Shown here: piece by piece, positions 33,150 to 41,767 of the stretch
Layout of the letters: each line of letters starts with the position of its first letter
Position numbering within the stretch: position 1 is the first letter of the stretch
Source: JAVBJN01 sp031546985
GTDB taxonomy: Bacteria > Bacteroidota > Bacteroidia > Chitinophagales > Chitinophagaceae
Length of the DNA: 64,000 bases
Direction of reading: 5' to 3'
NCBI GenBank assembly: GCA_031546985.1
Contig: JAVBJN010000040.1
Span: 74,025 to 138,024 of the forward strand
Position numbers and translations under genes: made by a program
The notes under the pieces: model-generated
Told to the model about the DNA's origin: nothing
Seen by the model: the letters and a program-made list of their open reading frames with translations, nothing else
The model's database searches: none

Positions 33150-35075
33150 ATGGCTCATGTCTCCAGATTATTGCTTTGCTTTCTAAGCCTGCTCCCTGCT
33201 GTATGGGTGTGGGCTGGCAAAGTTGATAGTCTGAAACATGAACTGCTCCATTCCAGCGATACCAGCCTGGTTAAGATTCTGAATGAGCTTACCTGGGCAT
33301 ACCGCACTGTAAATGCAGATTCTGCCCTGTTCTACGGCCAGCTGGCAGTAGAGATATCCCAGAAAAATAATTTTGTAGCAGGAGAGGCCCGGGCCTACAG
33401 CGATATGGGCGTTATTTATTTTGAACGCCAGAATTATGCTAAAGCGCTGGGTTTGTATGAGCAGGCTGTAGCCCTGCGTATAAGCATAAAAGATTCGTTG
33501 GGTTTGGCGGCAGTATACAGCAAAATTGGCATGCTGTACCAGCGTAAAGGATTGTTTGAAGAAGCGCTGAATTACCAGCAGAAAGCCCTGCGTATTTATA
33601 CGCAGCAGGGAGCAGACCAGCAGGTGGCTACTTCTTACCACAATATCGGAACCCTGCTTAAAAGTACGCACCAGTATAAACGTGCTTTGAACGAGCATTT
33701 CAACGCGCTCCGGTTGCGTATTAAGCTCAACGATATGGGAGGACTTAGCAACAGCTATGGAAACATTGCGGCGGTTTATAAGTTGCTCAACCAAAACGAT
33801 TCGGCAGAGTATTTTGGTTTGCTATCGGTAGATATGGCCCGCCAGTCGGGCGATGCCGGTTACCTCAGTACAAGCCTCAACGATCTCTCTGCTTACAAGT
33901 CAGATAAGGGCGCTTACACCCAGGCTTTTGCACTGGCCGAAGAAGGTTTTAAAATAAGGGAGGCGCTCGACGATAAAAAGGGAATGATATCGAGCCTGAC
34001 CAATATGGCCCAGGCTAAGGCTGGCATGGAAGATATTCCCCAGGCTATTGCCATACTGCGCCATGCCGAAGACTTGTCGCAGCATGTAGATGCCAATATT
34101 GAGCTGGAGCGGGTTTACCCGTTATTAGCCCGGGCTTACGAAAGCATGGGCAGTTACCAGCAGGCCTTGCATTACCAGAAGTTATACAAGCAGGTGGCAG
34201 ATAGTGTGTTGAACGAAGACCTGAATGCCAGGATTACCGAAATGCAGATGCGGTATGAAACAGCACAGAAAGAGCAGCAAATTGCCCTGCTGTCTAAAGA
34301 TAACCTGATCAAAGAAGAGCGTAACAAGCGCCAACGCAATATTTTTACAGGTATACTCGCATTTTTTTTAGTGGGCGCGGTAAGCTATTACAACTTTCTG
34401 CGGAGCCGCAAAAGGAAAGAATTGTACACTACCCGCCTGCTGGAAAAAGAAGCCCAGAGCCGGGCTGTAATGGCTGCCGAAGAGCAGGAGCGGCTGCGTA
34501 TAGCCAAAGAGCTGCATGACGGTGTAGGCCAGATGCTTACCGCTGCCAAAATGAACCTGGAAGCGCTGCAATCGGTGCTCGACCCTACCGATAAAGATGC
34601 GCGCGAGCTGTATTACCGGGCTTTTACCCTGCTGCGCGATTCTTCGGTTGAGATAAGATCGGTATCGCACAGTATGATGCCCGATCTGTTGCTTAAAATG
34701 GGACTGGTACCTGCGGTGAAGGAACTGGTGCGCAAACTGAACGGCAACCGGCTACAGGTAGATCTGCTGATAACCGGATTGGAGCGCAGGGCCGAAACCA
34801 GTAAAGAATCGGTGATTTACCGGGTATTGCAGGAACTGCTGGGCAATGTGGTGAAGCATGCGCAGGCCACGCGTGTAAATGTGCAGCTATTGCAGGATGG
34901 CAACCAGCTTACCCTTATGGTAGAAGATGATGGTATTGGGTTCGATACCAGCAATGGGCATACCGGCGTGGGTATGAAGAGCATTGCCTCGCGTGTAGAC
35001 CTGTTGCAGGGGCAGGTGTATTGGGATAGCCAGCCAGGCAAAGGAACTACCGTAACGGTAGAAGTGCTGTTGTAG
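33150..35075 (+). CDS. TPR-containing sensor histidine kinase (NarX/DesK class), first of two
   Basis: The 641-residue protein has a signal peptide or leader helix (SRLLLCFLSLLPAVWVWAG), a periplasmic array of about seven TPR repeats (about 40-355), and a coiled-coil. One membrane helix lies at 398-417 (IFTGILAFFLVGAVSYYNFL). A HisKA_3 domain carries phospho-acceptor H456 in AKELHDGVGQ, and an HATPase_c domain has VEDDGIGFD and GVGMKSIASR. Kinases of this class act with LuxR/NarL regulators. The gene converges on the response regulator, with only two bases between the stop codons and no terminator. The overall plan matches the kinase at 35709-37670, suggesting a paralogous pair. Confidence 0.92.
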   Translation: MAHVSRLLLCFLSLLPAVWVWAGKVDSLKHELLHSSDTSLVKILNELTWAYRTVNADSALFYGQLAVEISQKNNFVAGEARAYSDMGVIYFERQNYAKALGLYEQAVALRISIKDSLGLAAVYSKIGMLYQRKGLFEEALNYQQKALRIYTQQGADQQVATSYHNIGTLLKSTHQYKRALNEHFNALRLRIKLNDMGGLSNSYGNIAAVYKLLNQNDSAEYFGLLSVDMARQSGDAGYLSTSLNDLSAYKSDKGAYTQAFALAEEGFKIREALDDKKGMISSLTNMAQAKAGMEDIPQAIAILRHAEDLSQHVDANIELERVYPLLARAYESMGSYQQALHYQKLYKQVADSVLNEDLNARITEMQMRYETAQKEQQIALLSKDNLIKEERNKRQRNIFTGILAFFLVGAVSYYNFLRSRKRKELYTTRLLEKEAQSRAVMAAEEQERLRIAKELHDGVGQMLTAAKMNLEALQSVLDPTDKDARELYYRAFTLLRDSSVEIRSVSHSMMPDLLLKMGLVPAVKELVRKLNGNRLQVDLLITGLERRAETSKESVIYRVLQELLGNVVKHAQATRVNVQLLQDGNQLTLMVEDDGIGFDTSNGHTGVGMKSIASRVDLLQGQVYWDSQPGKGTTVTVEVLL

Positions 35076-35077
35076 GC

Positions 35078-35722
35078 TTACACGATCTTTTGCTCTATCG
35101 CGTATTTAATAAGGCCTACCACACTCTTGGTATTGGTCTTGCGGAATATGTTTTTGCGGTGTGTTTCCACCGTACGTTCGCTGATGAATAACTGACCGGC
35201 AATCTCTGCATTGCTTAGCTCCTGTGCAATAAGCTGTATAATCTCAATTTCGCGGCTGGTAAGGTGTATAAGCGGTTCCTGCTCGCGGTTTTGCTGCTTA
35301 TCGGTAATGGCTTTAAGAATTTCGCCGCTTACTTCATCGCTGAAGTAAAAATTGCCTGCTGCTATTTTAGTGATAGCATGTTTCAGCTCATCCTTTCCGG
35401 TGTTTTTTAAGATATAGCCCGAAGCGCCCGCGTCAATCATTTCTGTAATCATACCCCGGTCGTTAAACATACTCAGTGCAAGTACTTTAATGTGCGGGTA
35501 CTGCTTTTTCAGGTTGCGGGTAAAAACTATACCATCCATCTCGGGCATACTGATATCGCTGAGTACGATTTCGGGGTTAATAAGACCAATCTCATCCAGC
35601 GCTTTACGCGCATTGGTAGACTCCCCGGCTATCTCAATATCGTGCTCGGACTTCAATAGCGCCTTCAGCCCGTCTATAAGCATCTGGTGATCGTCTACAA
35701 TAAAGATCTTAGTCTTTGGCAT
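35078..35722 (-). CDS. LuxR/NarL-family response regulator
   Basis: The 214-residue protein has a receiver domain (1-120) with the acidic pair D10-D11, phospho-acceptor D56 (VLSDISMPEMDG), S84 and K106 (ILKNTGK). A LuxR-type helix-turn-helix follows at about 150-210 (LTSREIEIIQLIAQELSNAE, then SERTVETHRKNIF). It should bind DNA when phosphorylated. Its start overlaps the stop of the upstream kinase on the same strand by 14 bases, so it is the cognate regulator of that kinase; it may also serve the convergent kinase. Confidence 0.95.
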   Translation of the reverse strand: MPKTKIFIVDDHQMLIDGLKALLKSEHDIEIAGESTNARKALDEIGLINPEIVLSDISMPEMDGIVFTRNLKKQYPHIKVLALSMFNDRGMITEMIDAGASGYILKNTGKDELKHAITKIAAGNFYFSDEVSGEILKAITDKQQNREQEPLIHLTSREIEIIQLIAQELSNAEIAGQLFISERTVETHRKNIFRKTNTKSVVGLIKYAIEQKIV

Positions 35723-37670
35723 TGATAAATGAGTTTAAAGGTATTTCAACGGTCAGCGTGGTGCCTTTGCCGGGGGTAGAATCGATCTCTAAGTTACCAT
35801 TCAGATACTGAACCCGCGAACGAATATTTTTGAGGCCCATGCCCTGTCCGTTTTCTCCGGCGGGTTCGGCAAATCCTATTCCATCGTCTTCTACCATAAG
35901 GCAGAGTTCGTCTTCGTGTTGTACCAGTTGCAGTATCATTTGGGTAGCGTTGGAGTGTTTAAGGATGTTCTGAACAGCTTCCTGCAGCACCCGGAACATT
36001 ACAAAATCGATCATTGCATCCCGTTCAGATTCCAGGCCATGCATATCGGTGGTGATCTTGATATTGCTGTTTCTTTTTACAGTATCTATAAAATCCTGCA
36101 CGGCTACTTGCAACCCCTTGTTTTTAAGCACAGGCGGCAGCATGTTATGCGACAAGCCTCTTACCTCACGTATGGTATCATCTATGAGGTGTACCATGTT
36201 TTGGTATTGCCTCTTCTCCTCGTGCTCAACAGGCAGCGCATTGTACAGGCTTTCCATATTCATTTTAAGCGCGCTCATCTGCTGGCCTATACTGTCGTGC
36301 AGCTCTGCCGCAATTCTTTCCCGTTCTTTTTCTTCCGCTTTGAGTACCGCTTTGGCCCTTTTTTGTTGCTCTTCCATCAGTGTAAGGTTAAACTGCTGTA
36401 TCTGCCGCCTTCTTACAAAGCTGTACATGCCCCAGCCGCCTATGCTAAGCAGGGCAATGAGGCTCAGGTACAGAATGTTTTCTTTTTGCCGCTGTGCGGT
36501 TTGCAGTTTGTTTTCTTTCGAAAGAATCTGAATGGTGTTTTCCTTGCGCGAGGCCTCATATTTCACCTGCAGGTCGTTGTATTGCTGCAGGCTGGCCAGG
36601 TTAATCACGCTGTCTTTCATTTGCTCGTATACTTTGCGCCAGTAAAGCGCAGAGTCTGGCCTGTTTAGCTTTTCGTAATACTCGCTTAGCATACGGGTGG
36701 TGTTCCTCAGCCCTTCGAGGTGCCCGTTATCGGTAAACTCTTTTAAGGCTTTATGGAAATAGGCACCGGCCCGGGCATTGTCTTTTTGCTGCTCATAGGC
36801 CATTGCCAGGCTGCTGTATGAGTCGCCAATCTGTTTGCTGTTGCCAAACAGCTGGTCTATCTCCAGTGTTTTCTGGTGCAAGGCAATGGCTTTGACAGTA
36901 TTGCCCATATAAGCATAGCAGTTGGCCATGTTGTTGTATACCATAGACTGGCCATAGAGATTGCCCGAAGCGGCAAGTACAGGAAGGAGTATTGAATCCT
37001 GCTGCAATGCCTGCTGGTATTGGCCCTGCATACCAAACAGGTTGGCCAGCAGGTGTCTTGCACGGAGTATAGTGGTTTCATCTCCCGCGCCAACGGCCTT
37101 TTCGAGGCTTTTACGGGCAAATAGCATGGCTTTGGATAGATCGTCCTTCTGAATGGCTACCCATGCCAGGGAAGCGTAAGAAGTGGCAATGCCCCGTATA
37201 TCTTGTATCCGCTCTCTGATGGCCAATGCTTCGAGCTGGGTATTAAAGGCTTTGGTGTTGAGACCCTGGTGCCAGTAATAAATACCGGTTTTGTGCAAGG
37301 CATTGGCTATGAGGAACGAAGATGCGGTTTGCCGGCCTATTTTTAGGGTAAGATCTGCGTAGGTTTTGAGTTGTTCAAAGTCGCCGGTAATATTGTAGAT
37401 ATGCGCCATGGCATCGTAGCTGAATCCGGTGGTAGCGGTTTCGTTTCGGTTGCGGGCATGGCTCAGCATGGTTTGTGCTTCGCGCAGGGCAGAGTCGGTA
37501 TTCTGATCGGCCAGCCGGCATATGTGGTAATACCATTCAATGGCATCGGCGGTGCTCAGGGATTTATTGCTATACCAGGGAGTGTGGGTAACGTTGGTCG
37601 TTTGCCGTTGCGCGTACAGGGGCGTAAGGGTTATTAACCCAATCAGCAGTATGAAAAGCCTAAGGTGCAA
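35709..37670 (-). CDS. TPR-containing sensor histidine kinase, second of two
   Basis: The 653-residue protein repeats the plan of the convergent kinase: leader helix (LRLFILLIGLITLTPLYAQ), a TPR array (about 40-355), a coiled-coil, one membrane helix at about 398-418 (IALLSIGGWGMYSFV), HisKA_3 with H458 in AAELHDSIGQQ, and HATPase_c with MVEDDGIGFA and GMGLKNIRSR. The frame begins at a TTG (37670); a stop codon lies only three codons upstream and no ATG precedes the leader, so TTG is the likely initiator. It overlaps the response-regulator gene by 14 bases. The signal sensed is unknown. Confidence 0.92.
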   Translation of the reverse strand: MHLRLFILLIGLITLTPLYAQRQTTNVTHTPWYSNKSLSTADAIEWYYHICRLADQNTDSALREAQTMLSHARNRNETATTGFSYDAMAHIYNITGDFEQLKTYADLTLKIGRQTASSFLIANALHKTGIYYWHQGLNTKAFNTQLEALAIRERIQDIRGIATSYASLAWVAIQKDDLSKAMLFARKSLEKAVGAGDETTILRARHLLANLFGMQGQYQQALQQDSILLPVLAASGNLYGQSMVYNNMANCYAYMGNTVKAIALHQKTLEIDQLFGNSKQIGDSYSSLAMAYEQQKDNARAGAYFHKALKEFTDNGHLEGLRNTTRMLSEYYEKLNRPDSALYWRKVYEQMKDSVINLASLQQYNDLQVKYEASRKENTIQILSKENKLQTAQRQKENILYLSLIALLSIGGWGMYSFVRRRQIQQFNLTLMEEQQKRAKAVLKAEEKERERIAAELHDSIGQQMSALKMNMESLYNALPVEHEEKRQYQNMVHLIDDTIREVRGLSHNMLPPVLKNKGLQVAVQDFIDTVKRNSNIKITTDMHGLESERDAMIDFVMFRVLQEAVQNILKHSNATQMILQLVQHEDELCLMVEDDGIGFAEPAGENGQGMGLKNIRSRVQYLNGNLEIDSTPGKGTTLTVEIPLNSFINAKD

Positions 37671-37775
37671 ATATGGTGGTTATGCTTTGGTGTGTAGTGC
37701 TAATTTCAGGATAAAAATTAAGCTGTGCCATCACGCACAATGGGTAATTTTTTATCCGTGCTGGTACGGATAAGT

Positions 37776-37804
37776 AAAAGCCCTCCGCATGGCGGAGGGC
37801 TTTT
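37776..37804 (-). terminator. Intrinsic terminator of pyrH
   Basis: Perfect 13-bp stem AAAAGCCCTCCGC/GCGGAGGGCTTTT. A second 8-bp hairpin (TTATCCGT/ACGGATAA, 37752-37773) adjoins it. Confidence 0.87.
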
Positions 37805-37823
37805 CTGTTTTTTATGTGCAGGA

Positions 37824-38534
37824 TTAGTTGTCTACCAGTGTGCCTACTTTTTCGCCACTTACGATACTTACCAGGTTGCCGCGTTTGTTCATGTCAAATA
37901 CAATAATCGGCAGTTTGTTTTCCTGGCAGAGGGTAAAGGCGGTCATATCCATTACTTTTAAGCCCTTGCTGATAACTTCGCCAAAGCTGATATGATCATA
38001 GCGGGTAGCGGTAGGGTCTTTTTCGGGATCGGCAGTATAGATACCATCTACACGCGTGCCTTTCAGAATTACATCTGCCTGAATTTCAATAGCCCTCAGT
38101 ACACCAGCGGTATCGGTGGTAAAGTAAGGGTTACCGGTGCCAGCGCCAAAGATTACCACACGGCCTTTTTCGAGGTGGCGTATAGCGCGGCGGCGGATAT
38201 AAGGCTCTGCGATCTGCTCCATTTTAATGGCGCTTTGCAGCCTGGTGTATACACCGGCTTTTTCGAGTGCCGCCTGCAGGGCCATACCATTGATAACGGT
38301 AGCCAGCATGCCCATATAATCGCCATGTGCTCTTTCAATGCCGGTTTCGGCTTCGTTCATACCTCTGTAGATGTTGCCTCCACCAATTACAATGGCTACT
38401 TCTGCACCCAGGTCCACAATACTTCTAATCTCTCCGGCGTAGTGTGCCAGCATCTGGGGATCCAATCCATAATTCTTATCGCCCATCAGCGACTCACCTG
38501 ATAACTTCAGTAATACTCTTTTATATTGCGGCAT
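37824..38534 (-). CDS. pyrH: UMP kinase
   Basis: The 236-residue protein is the standard bacterial UMP kinase of the amino-acid-kinase fold, phosphorylating UMP to UDP. Signatures are RVLLKLSGESLMG at the N-terminus, VIGGGNIYRG, the nucleotide-site GTGNPYFTTDT, and GTRVDGIYTADP. The full length and the link to tsf and rpsB are as in most bacteria. It has its own strong promoter and is separated from tsf by a terminator. Confidence 0.97.
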   Translation of the reverse strand: MPQYKRVLLKLSGESLMGDKNYGLDPQMLAHYAGEIRSIVDLGAEVAIVIGGGNIYRGMNEAETGIERAHGDYMGMLATVINGMALQAALEKAGVYTRLQSAIKMEQIAEPYIRRRAIRHLEKGRVVIFGAGTGNPYFTTDTAGVLRAIEIQADVILKGTRVDGIYTADPEKDPTATRYDHISFGEVISKGLKVMDMTAFTLCQENKLPIIVFDMNKRGNLVSIVSGEKVGTLVDN

Positions 38535-38574
38535 TGCGGGAAAATTGACTGTGAATGAACCTATTGTCAGGGTG

Positions 38575-38605
38575 CAAAATTACACTTAAAATCGGCATCC
38601 CTCAA
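38575..38605 (-). promoter_or_regulatory. Promoter of pyrH
   Basis: On the minus strand TTG (38605-38603), 20 bases, then TAATTTTG (38582-38575), an excellent match to the Bacteroidota consensus, 40 bases before the start codon. Confidence 0.68.
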
Positions 38606-38617
38606 GTAGGGGCATAA

Positions 38618-38649
38618 AAAAAGCCCCCACAGTATTGCGGGGGCTTTTT
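38618..38649 (-). terminator. Intrinsic terminator of tsf
   Basis: 11-bp stem AAAAAGCCCCC/GGGGGCTTTTT just past the tsf stop at 38664. Confidence 0.87.
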
Positions 38650-38663
38650 AATATGATCAGGAA

Positions 38664-39512
38664 TTATCCGATTGCAACGCGGTTAAAAGAAACCACTTTC
38701 AGATCAGATTCTACACTTTTCAGGTATTCTGCTACTGATTTACCAGCATCTTTAACGAAAGGCTGAGCCATCAGGGTGTTTTCTTTGAAGAAAGCATTCA
38801 GTTTACCCACAGCGATTTTTTCCAGCATGTCGTCGGTTTTGTCAGACATTTTAGGATCTTGCTTCATGGTATCGATAACGATAGATCTTTCACGAGCAAC
38901 CACTTCAGGAGCAACGCTGTCTGCATCAATAGCAACAGGGTTCATCGCAGCAATTTGCATAGCTACGTCGCGGCCAGCAGCTTCGATACCTTCGTTTTGT
39001 GCTTTGTTCATACCTACCAGTACCGCTACACGGTAACCAGCGTGGTTGTAAGCTACAACGCTGTCAGAATCGATACGCTCGATTTTGGTAACGTCGATTT
39101 TCTCGCCGATTTTACCAACCATTTCCAGCAGTTTGTCGCTGATAGCTGCACCTTCGAATTGGGTAGCTTTCAGTTCTTCTACAGTTTTAACGTTGTTGGC
39201 GATAGCAGTATCGGCCAGTGCAACTGCGAAGTTTACGAAATCCTGGTTTTTAGATACGAAATCGGTTTCTGAAGTCAGGTTCAGGATAATACCGAACTTG
39301 CCATCAGCGCTTGTTTTAGCAACAACAACACCTTCGTTGGCTTCACGGTCGCTACGTTTAGCAGCTACTTTCTGACCTTTTTTACGCAGGTAGTCGATTG
39401 CGGCTTCAAAATCACCATTGCTTTCTACTAAAGCCTGGCGACAGTCCATCATCGGAGCACCAGTTTGCTGACGCAGTTTGTTTACTTCTGCTGCAGTTAC
39501 AGTAACACTCAT
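38664..39512 (-). CDS. tsf: Translation elongation factor Ts
   Basis: The 282-residue guanine-nucleotide exchange factor recycles EF-Tu. The N-terminal UBA-like domain with VNKLRQQTGAPMMDCRQAL and the following KAAIDYLRKKG-like and GSKNQDFV-type segments are typical (here EAAIDYLRKKGQKVA and SETDFVSKNQDFV). The C-terminal core is complete. Its position between rpsB and pyrH is the common bacterial order. Confidence 0.97.
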   Translation of the reverse strand: MSVTVTAAEVNKLRQQTGAPMMDCRQALVESNGDFEAAIDYLRKKGQKVAAKRSDREANEGVVVAKTSADGKFGIILNLTSETDFVSKNQDFVNFAVALADTAIANNVKTVEELKATQFEGAAISDKLLEMVGKIGEKIDVTKIERIDSDSVVAYNHAGYRVAVLVGMNKAQNEGIEAAGRDVAMQIAAMNPVAIDADSVAPEVVARERSIVIDTMKQDPKMSDKTDDMLEKIAVGKLNAFFKENTLMAQPFVKDAGKSVAEYLKSVESDLKVVSFNRVAIG

Positions 39513-39562
39513 AATTGTATGTTTATAAGTTATGTTAGTATATAAGGTTAAATCATTACAAA

Positions 39563-39597
39563 ATTAACCCGCTGCAGGTAGGTGCCAGCGGGTTAAT
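39563..39597 (-). terminator. Terminator or attenuator between rpsB and tsf
   Basis: 12-bp stem ATTAACCCGCTG/CAGCGGGTTAAT with an 11-base loop, 31 bases past the rpsB stop. The T tract after it is short, so partial read-through into tsf is likely. Confidence 0.6.
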
Positions 39598-39627
39598 CTT
39601 TATGAAATCGTGAAATATCGCGATTGA

Positions 39628-40518
39628 TTACTTTCTTGGAGCACCTCTTCTAGCACCGCCCTGGCCGCCACCTTGTGGTTTGCGTTTGCCTGGAGCACCG
39701 CCGCCAGCGTTGTTGCTGTTGCTATTGTTGTTGTTTCTTCTGTTACGGCTGTCATCACCACCTTCTTCGATGCTGATTTCGCGTACATTTTCAACTTCTT
39801 CTTCTTCGTTTTCATCTTTATCGGCAGTACGCTCCTGCAGACCTTCCATGATGGCAGCAGTAATATACTGGGTGATGATAGCGATAGATTTAGTAGCATC
39901 GTCATTCGCAGGAATTGCGTAGTCGATTTTAGAAGGATCGCTGTTGGTATCTACCATACCGAAGGTAGTGATACCGAGGCGTTTTGCTTCTGCTACAGCA
40001 ATGTGCTCGTGGTTAATATCTACGATGAACAAAGCAGCAGGGATACGGCTCATTTGAGAGATACCACCCAGTACTTTTTCCATTTTATCTTTATCACGGG
40101 TCAGTGTCAAACGCTCTTTTTTGGTAACGTTTTCCAGAGTACCGTCGGCAAGCATTTTCTCGATGCTCTGCATTTTCTTCACACTCTTACGGATAGTAGT
40201 GAAGTTGGTGAGCATACCACCTAACCAACGCTCGGTAGCGAAAGGCATATTGATTTGACGAGCGCACTCGGCAACGATTTCTTTAGCTTGCTTTTTAGTA
40301 GCTACGAACATGATTTTCTTACCGCTTTTAGCGATAGATTTCATGGCCGCAGAGGCTTCCTGAAGACCATCAACAGTTTTGTTCAGGTCGATGATGTGGA
40401 TGCCTTTCTTTTCAGCAAAGATGTAAGGCAACATTTTTGGGTTCCACTTCTTTTTCAAGTGACCGAAGTGTACGCCTGCTTCTAACAACTGCTGCTGAAG
40501 TGTTTTATTATCTTCCAT
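39628..40518 (-). CDS. rpsB: 30S ribosomal protein S2 with low-complexity tail
   Basis: The 296-residue protein contains the whole S2 fold (LLEAGVHFGHLKKKWNPKM, AKSGKKIMFVATKKQAKEIV, RWLGGMLTNFTTIRKSV, DINHEHIAVAEAKRLGI). After about residue 230 it carries a ~65-residue extension: an acidic stretch (DENEEEEVENV), then an asparagine-rich run, then a Gly/Arg/Lys-rich basic end (GGGQGGARRGAPRK). The tail is not part of the E. coli protein (241 residues). Its charge pattern suggests a flexible RNA-contacting arm, which is inference. Confidence 0.96.
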   Translation of the reverse strand: MEDNKTLQQQLLEAGVHFGHLKKKWNPKMLPYIFAEKKGIHIIDLNKTVDGLQEASAAMKSIAKSGKKIMFVATKKQAKEIVAECARQINMPFATERWLGGMLTNFTTIRKSVKKMQSIEKMLADGTLENVTKKERLTLTRDKDKMEKVLGGISQMSRIPAALFIVDINHEHIAVAEAKRLGITTFGMVDTNSDPSKIDYAIPANDDATKSIAIITQYITAAIMEGLQERTADKDENEEEEVENVREISIEEGGDDSRNRRNNNNSNSNNAGGGAPGKRKPQGGGQGGARRGAPRK

Positions 40519-40599
40519 TGTCTGCTACAGTTAAATGTTTTGTGTTCAAAAATTTGATACAGTAATTTGATACGGTCAAGAGCCAATACCCTCCAACGA

Positions 40600-40989
40600 T
40601 TAACGTTTGGAGAACTGGTAGCTGCGGCGAGCTTTTTTGTGACCTGGTTTTTTACGCTCAACCATACGCGGATCGCGGGTCAGGGTACCTTCTACTTTCA
40701 GCAGAGGACGGTACTCAGCGTTAACTTCACACAGTGCACGGGCAATACCCAGTTTTACTGCTTCAGCCTGTCCTTTAGGACCGCCACCTTGAACGTTAAT
40801 TGTAATATCAAATTTATCCAGCGCTTCAATGGTCTTCAGCGGCAATTCTACCTGATTTTGCAGGTAAACAACCTGGAAGTATTCTTTGTAAGCTTTATCA
40901 TTGACAGTAATGTTACCAGTACCCTTATTTAAATATACACGGGCAACAGCTTCTTTACGACGGCCAACAGCGTTTTTCTGTTTTTCCAT
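40600..40989 (-). CDS. rpsI: 30S ribosomal protein S9
   Basis: The 129-residue protein starts at the ATG at 40989 (MEKQKNAVGRRKEAVARVYL). The family signature occurs in GGPKGQAEAVKLGIARAL, and the basic C-terminus KKARRSYQFSKR reaches the ribosomal P site. It starts 12 bases after rplM, the usual L13-S9 operon. Confidence 0.97.
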   Translation of the reverse strand: MEKQKNAVGRRKEAVARVYLNKGTGNITVNDKAYKEYFQVVYLQNQVELPLKTIEALDKFDITINVQGGGPKGQAEAVKLGIARALCEVNAEYRPLLKVEGTLTRDPRMVERKKPGHKKARRSYQFSKR

Positions 40990-41001
40990 TGATGTCAAGA
41001 A

Positions 41002-41445
41002 TTAAAATGTTAAAGTTTGTGGTTTCTGTGCGGCATGAGGGTGTTGATCACCTGCATACACGAACAATTTCTTGATCATTTTGCGACCCAGACGGTTTTT
41101 AGGCAGCATGCCTTTTACCGCTCTTTCGATCACTGCATCCGGACGACGGTTTAACAGGTCTTTCGCAGTCTCCTCTTTTTTACCACCAGGGTAACCAGAG
41201 AATGTGATGTATTGCTTAGATTCCAGCTTGTTACCGCTCAATACAATTTTTTCAGCATTGAGAACGATCACAAAATCTCCACAGTCTGTGTGCGGAGTGT
41301 AGTAAGCTTTAGTCTTACCACGCAGAATAGTAGCAATTTTAGCTGCCATACGACCAAGAGTCAGGCCATTAGCATCCACTACGTGCCATCCGTGTTTTAC
41401 GGTAGCCGCGTTAGCGTGTTTGGTTTTGAAACTTAAAGTATCCAT
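41002..41445 (-). CDS. rplM: 50S ribosomal protein L13
   Basis: The 147-residue protein shows the L13 core (WHVVDANGLTLGRMAAKIA, HTDCGDFVIVLNAEKIVLSG, ERAVKGMLPKNRLGRKM). It is the first gene of the translation cluster and has a strong promoter. Confidence 0.97.
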   Translation of the reverse strand: MDTLSFKTKHANAATVKHGWHVVDANGLTLGRMAAKIATILRGKTKAYYTPHTDCGDFVIVLNAEKIVLSGNKLESKQYITFSGYPGGKKEETAKDLLNRRPDAVIERAVKGMLPKNRLGRKMIKKLFVYAGDQHPHAAQKPQTLTF

Positions 41446-41519
41446 TGCTTTACCAGTAATTAACTTAAATCTGTTTGTAATGCCCTAATAATATAACGAG
41501 CTGTTTATTATTGGGAGCG

Positions 41520-41550
41520 CAAAGATAGGGTTCGGTTCTACATCTGCCAA
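41520..41550 (-). promoter_or_regulatory. Promoter of the rplM-rpsI translation operon
   Basis: On the minus strand TTG (41550-41548), 20 bases, then TATCTTTG (41527-41520), the full Bacteroidota consensus. The leader to the rplM start is roughly 65-70 bases. The rest of this 320-base divergent region up to susC is AT-rich, with no second clear promoter. Confidence 0.7.
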
Positions 41551-41767
41551 GAAAATCATTAGGAAATTTTTTAACTGCTTTGTAACTTATTGATTTTCAG
41601 TAAAATTTTTGTTCAATTTTATTTATGCTTCATAACTGTTACTGATCCTGCACAGATAACGTATTAAGAATTAGTCTTTTATTTTCTCCTGATCCATTGT
41701 TTTTTGAAAATATATACTTAAATTCATAATAGTTAAAGTTCTGTTAACATCTATAATCGGTTTGTCT

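Noticed and set aside
40551..40573. Direct repeat AATTTGATAC (two copies, 3 bases apart) between rpsI and rpsB
   Set aside because: Short and AT-rich; it could be chance or part of an rpsB promoter, but no full promoter consensus is visible.
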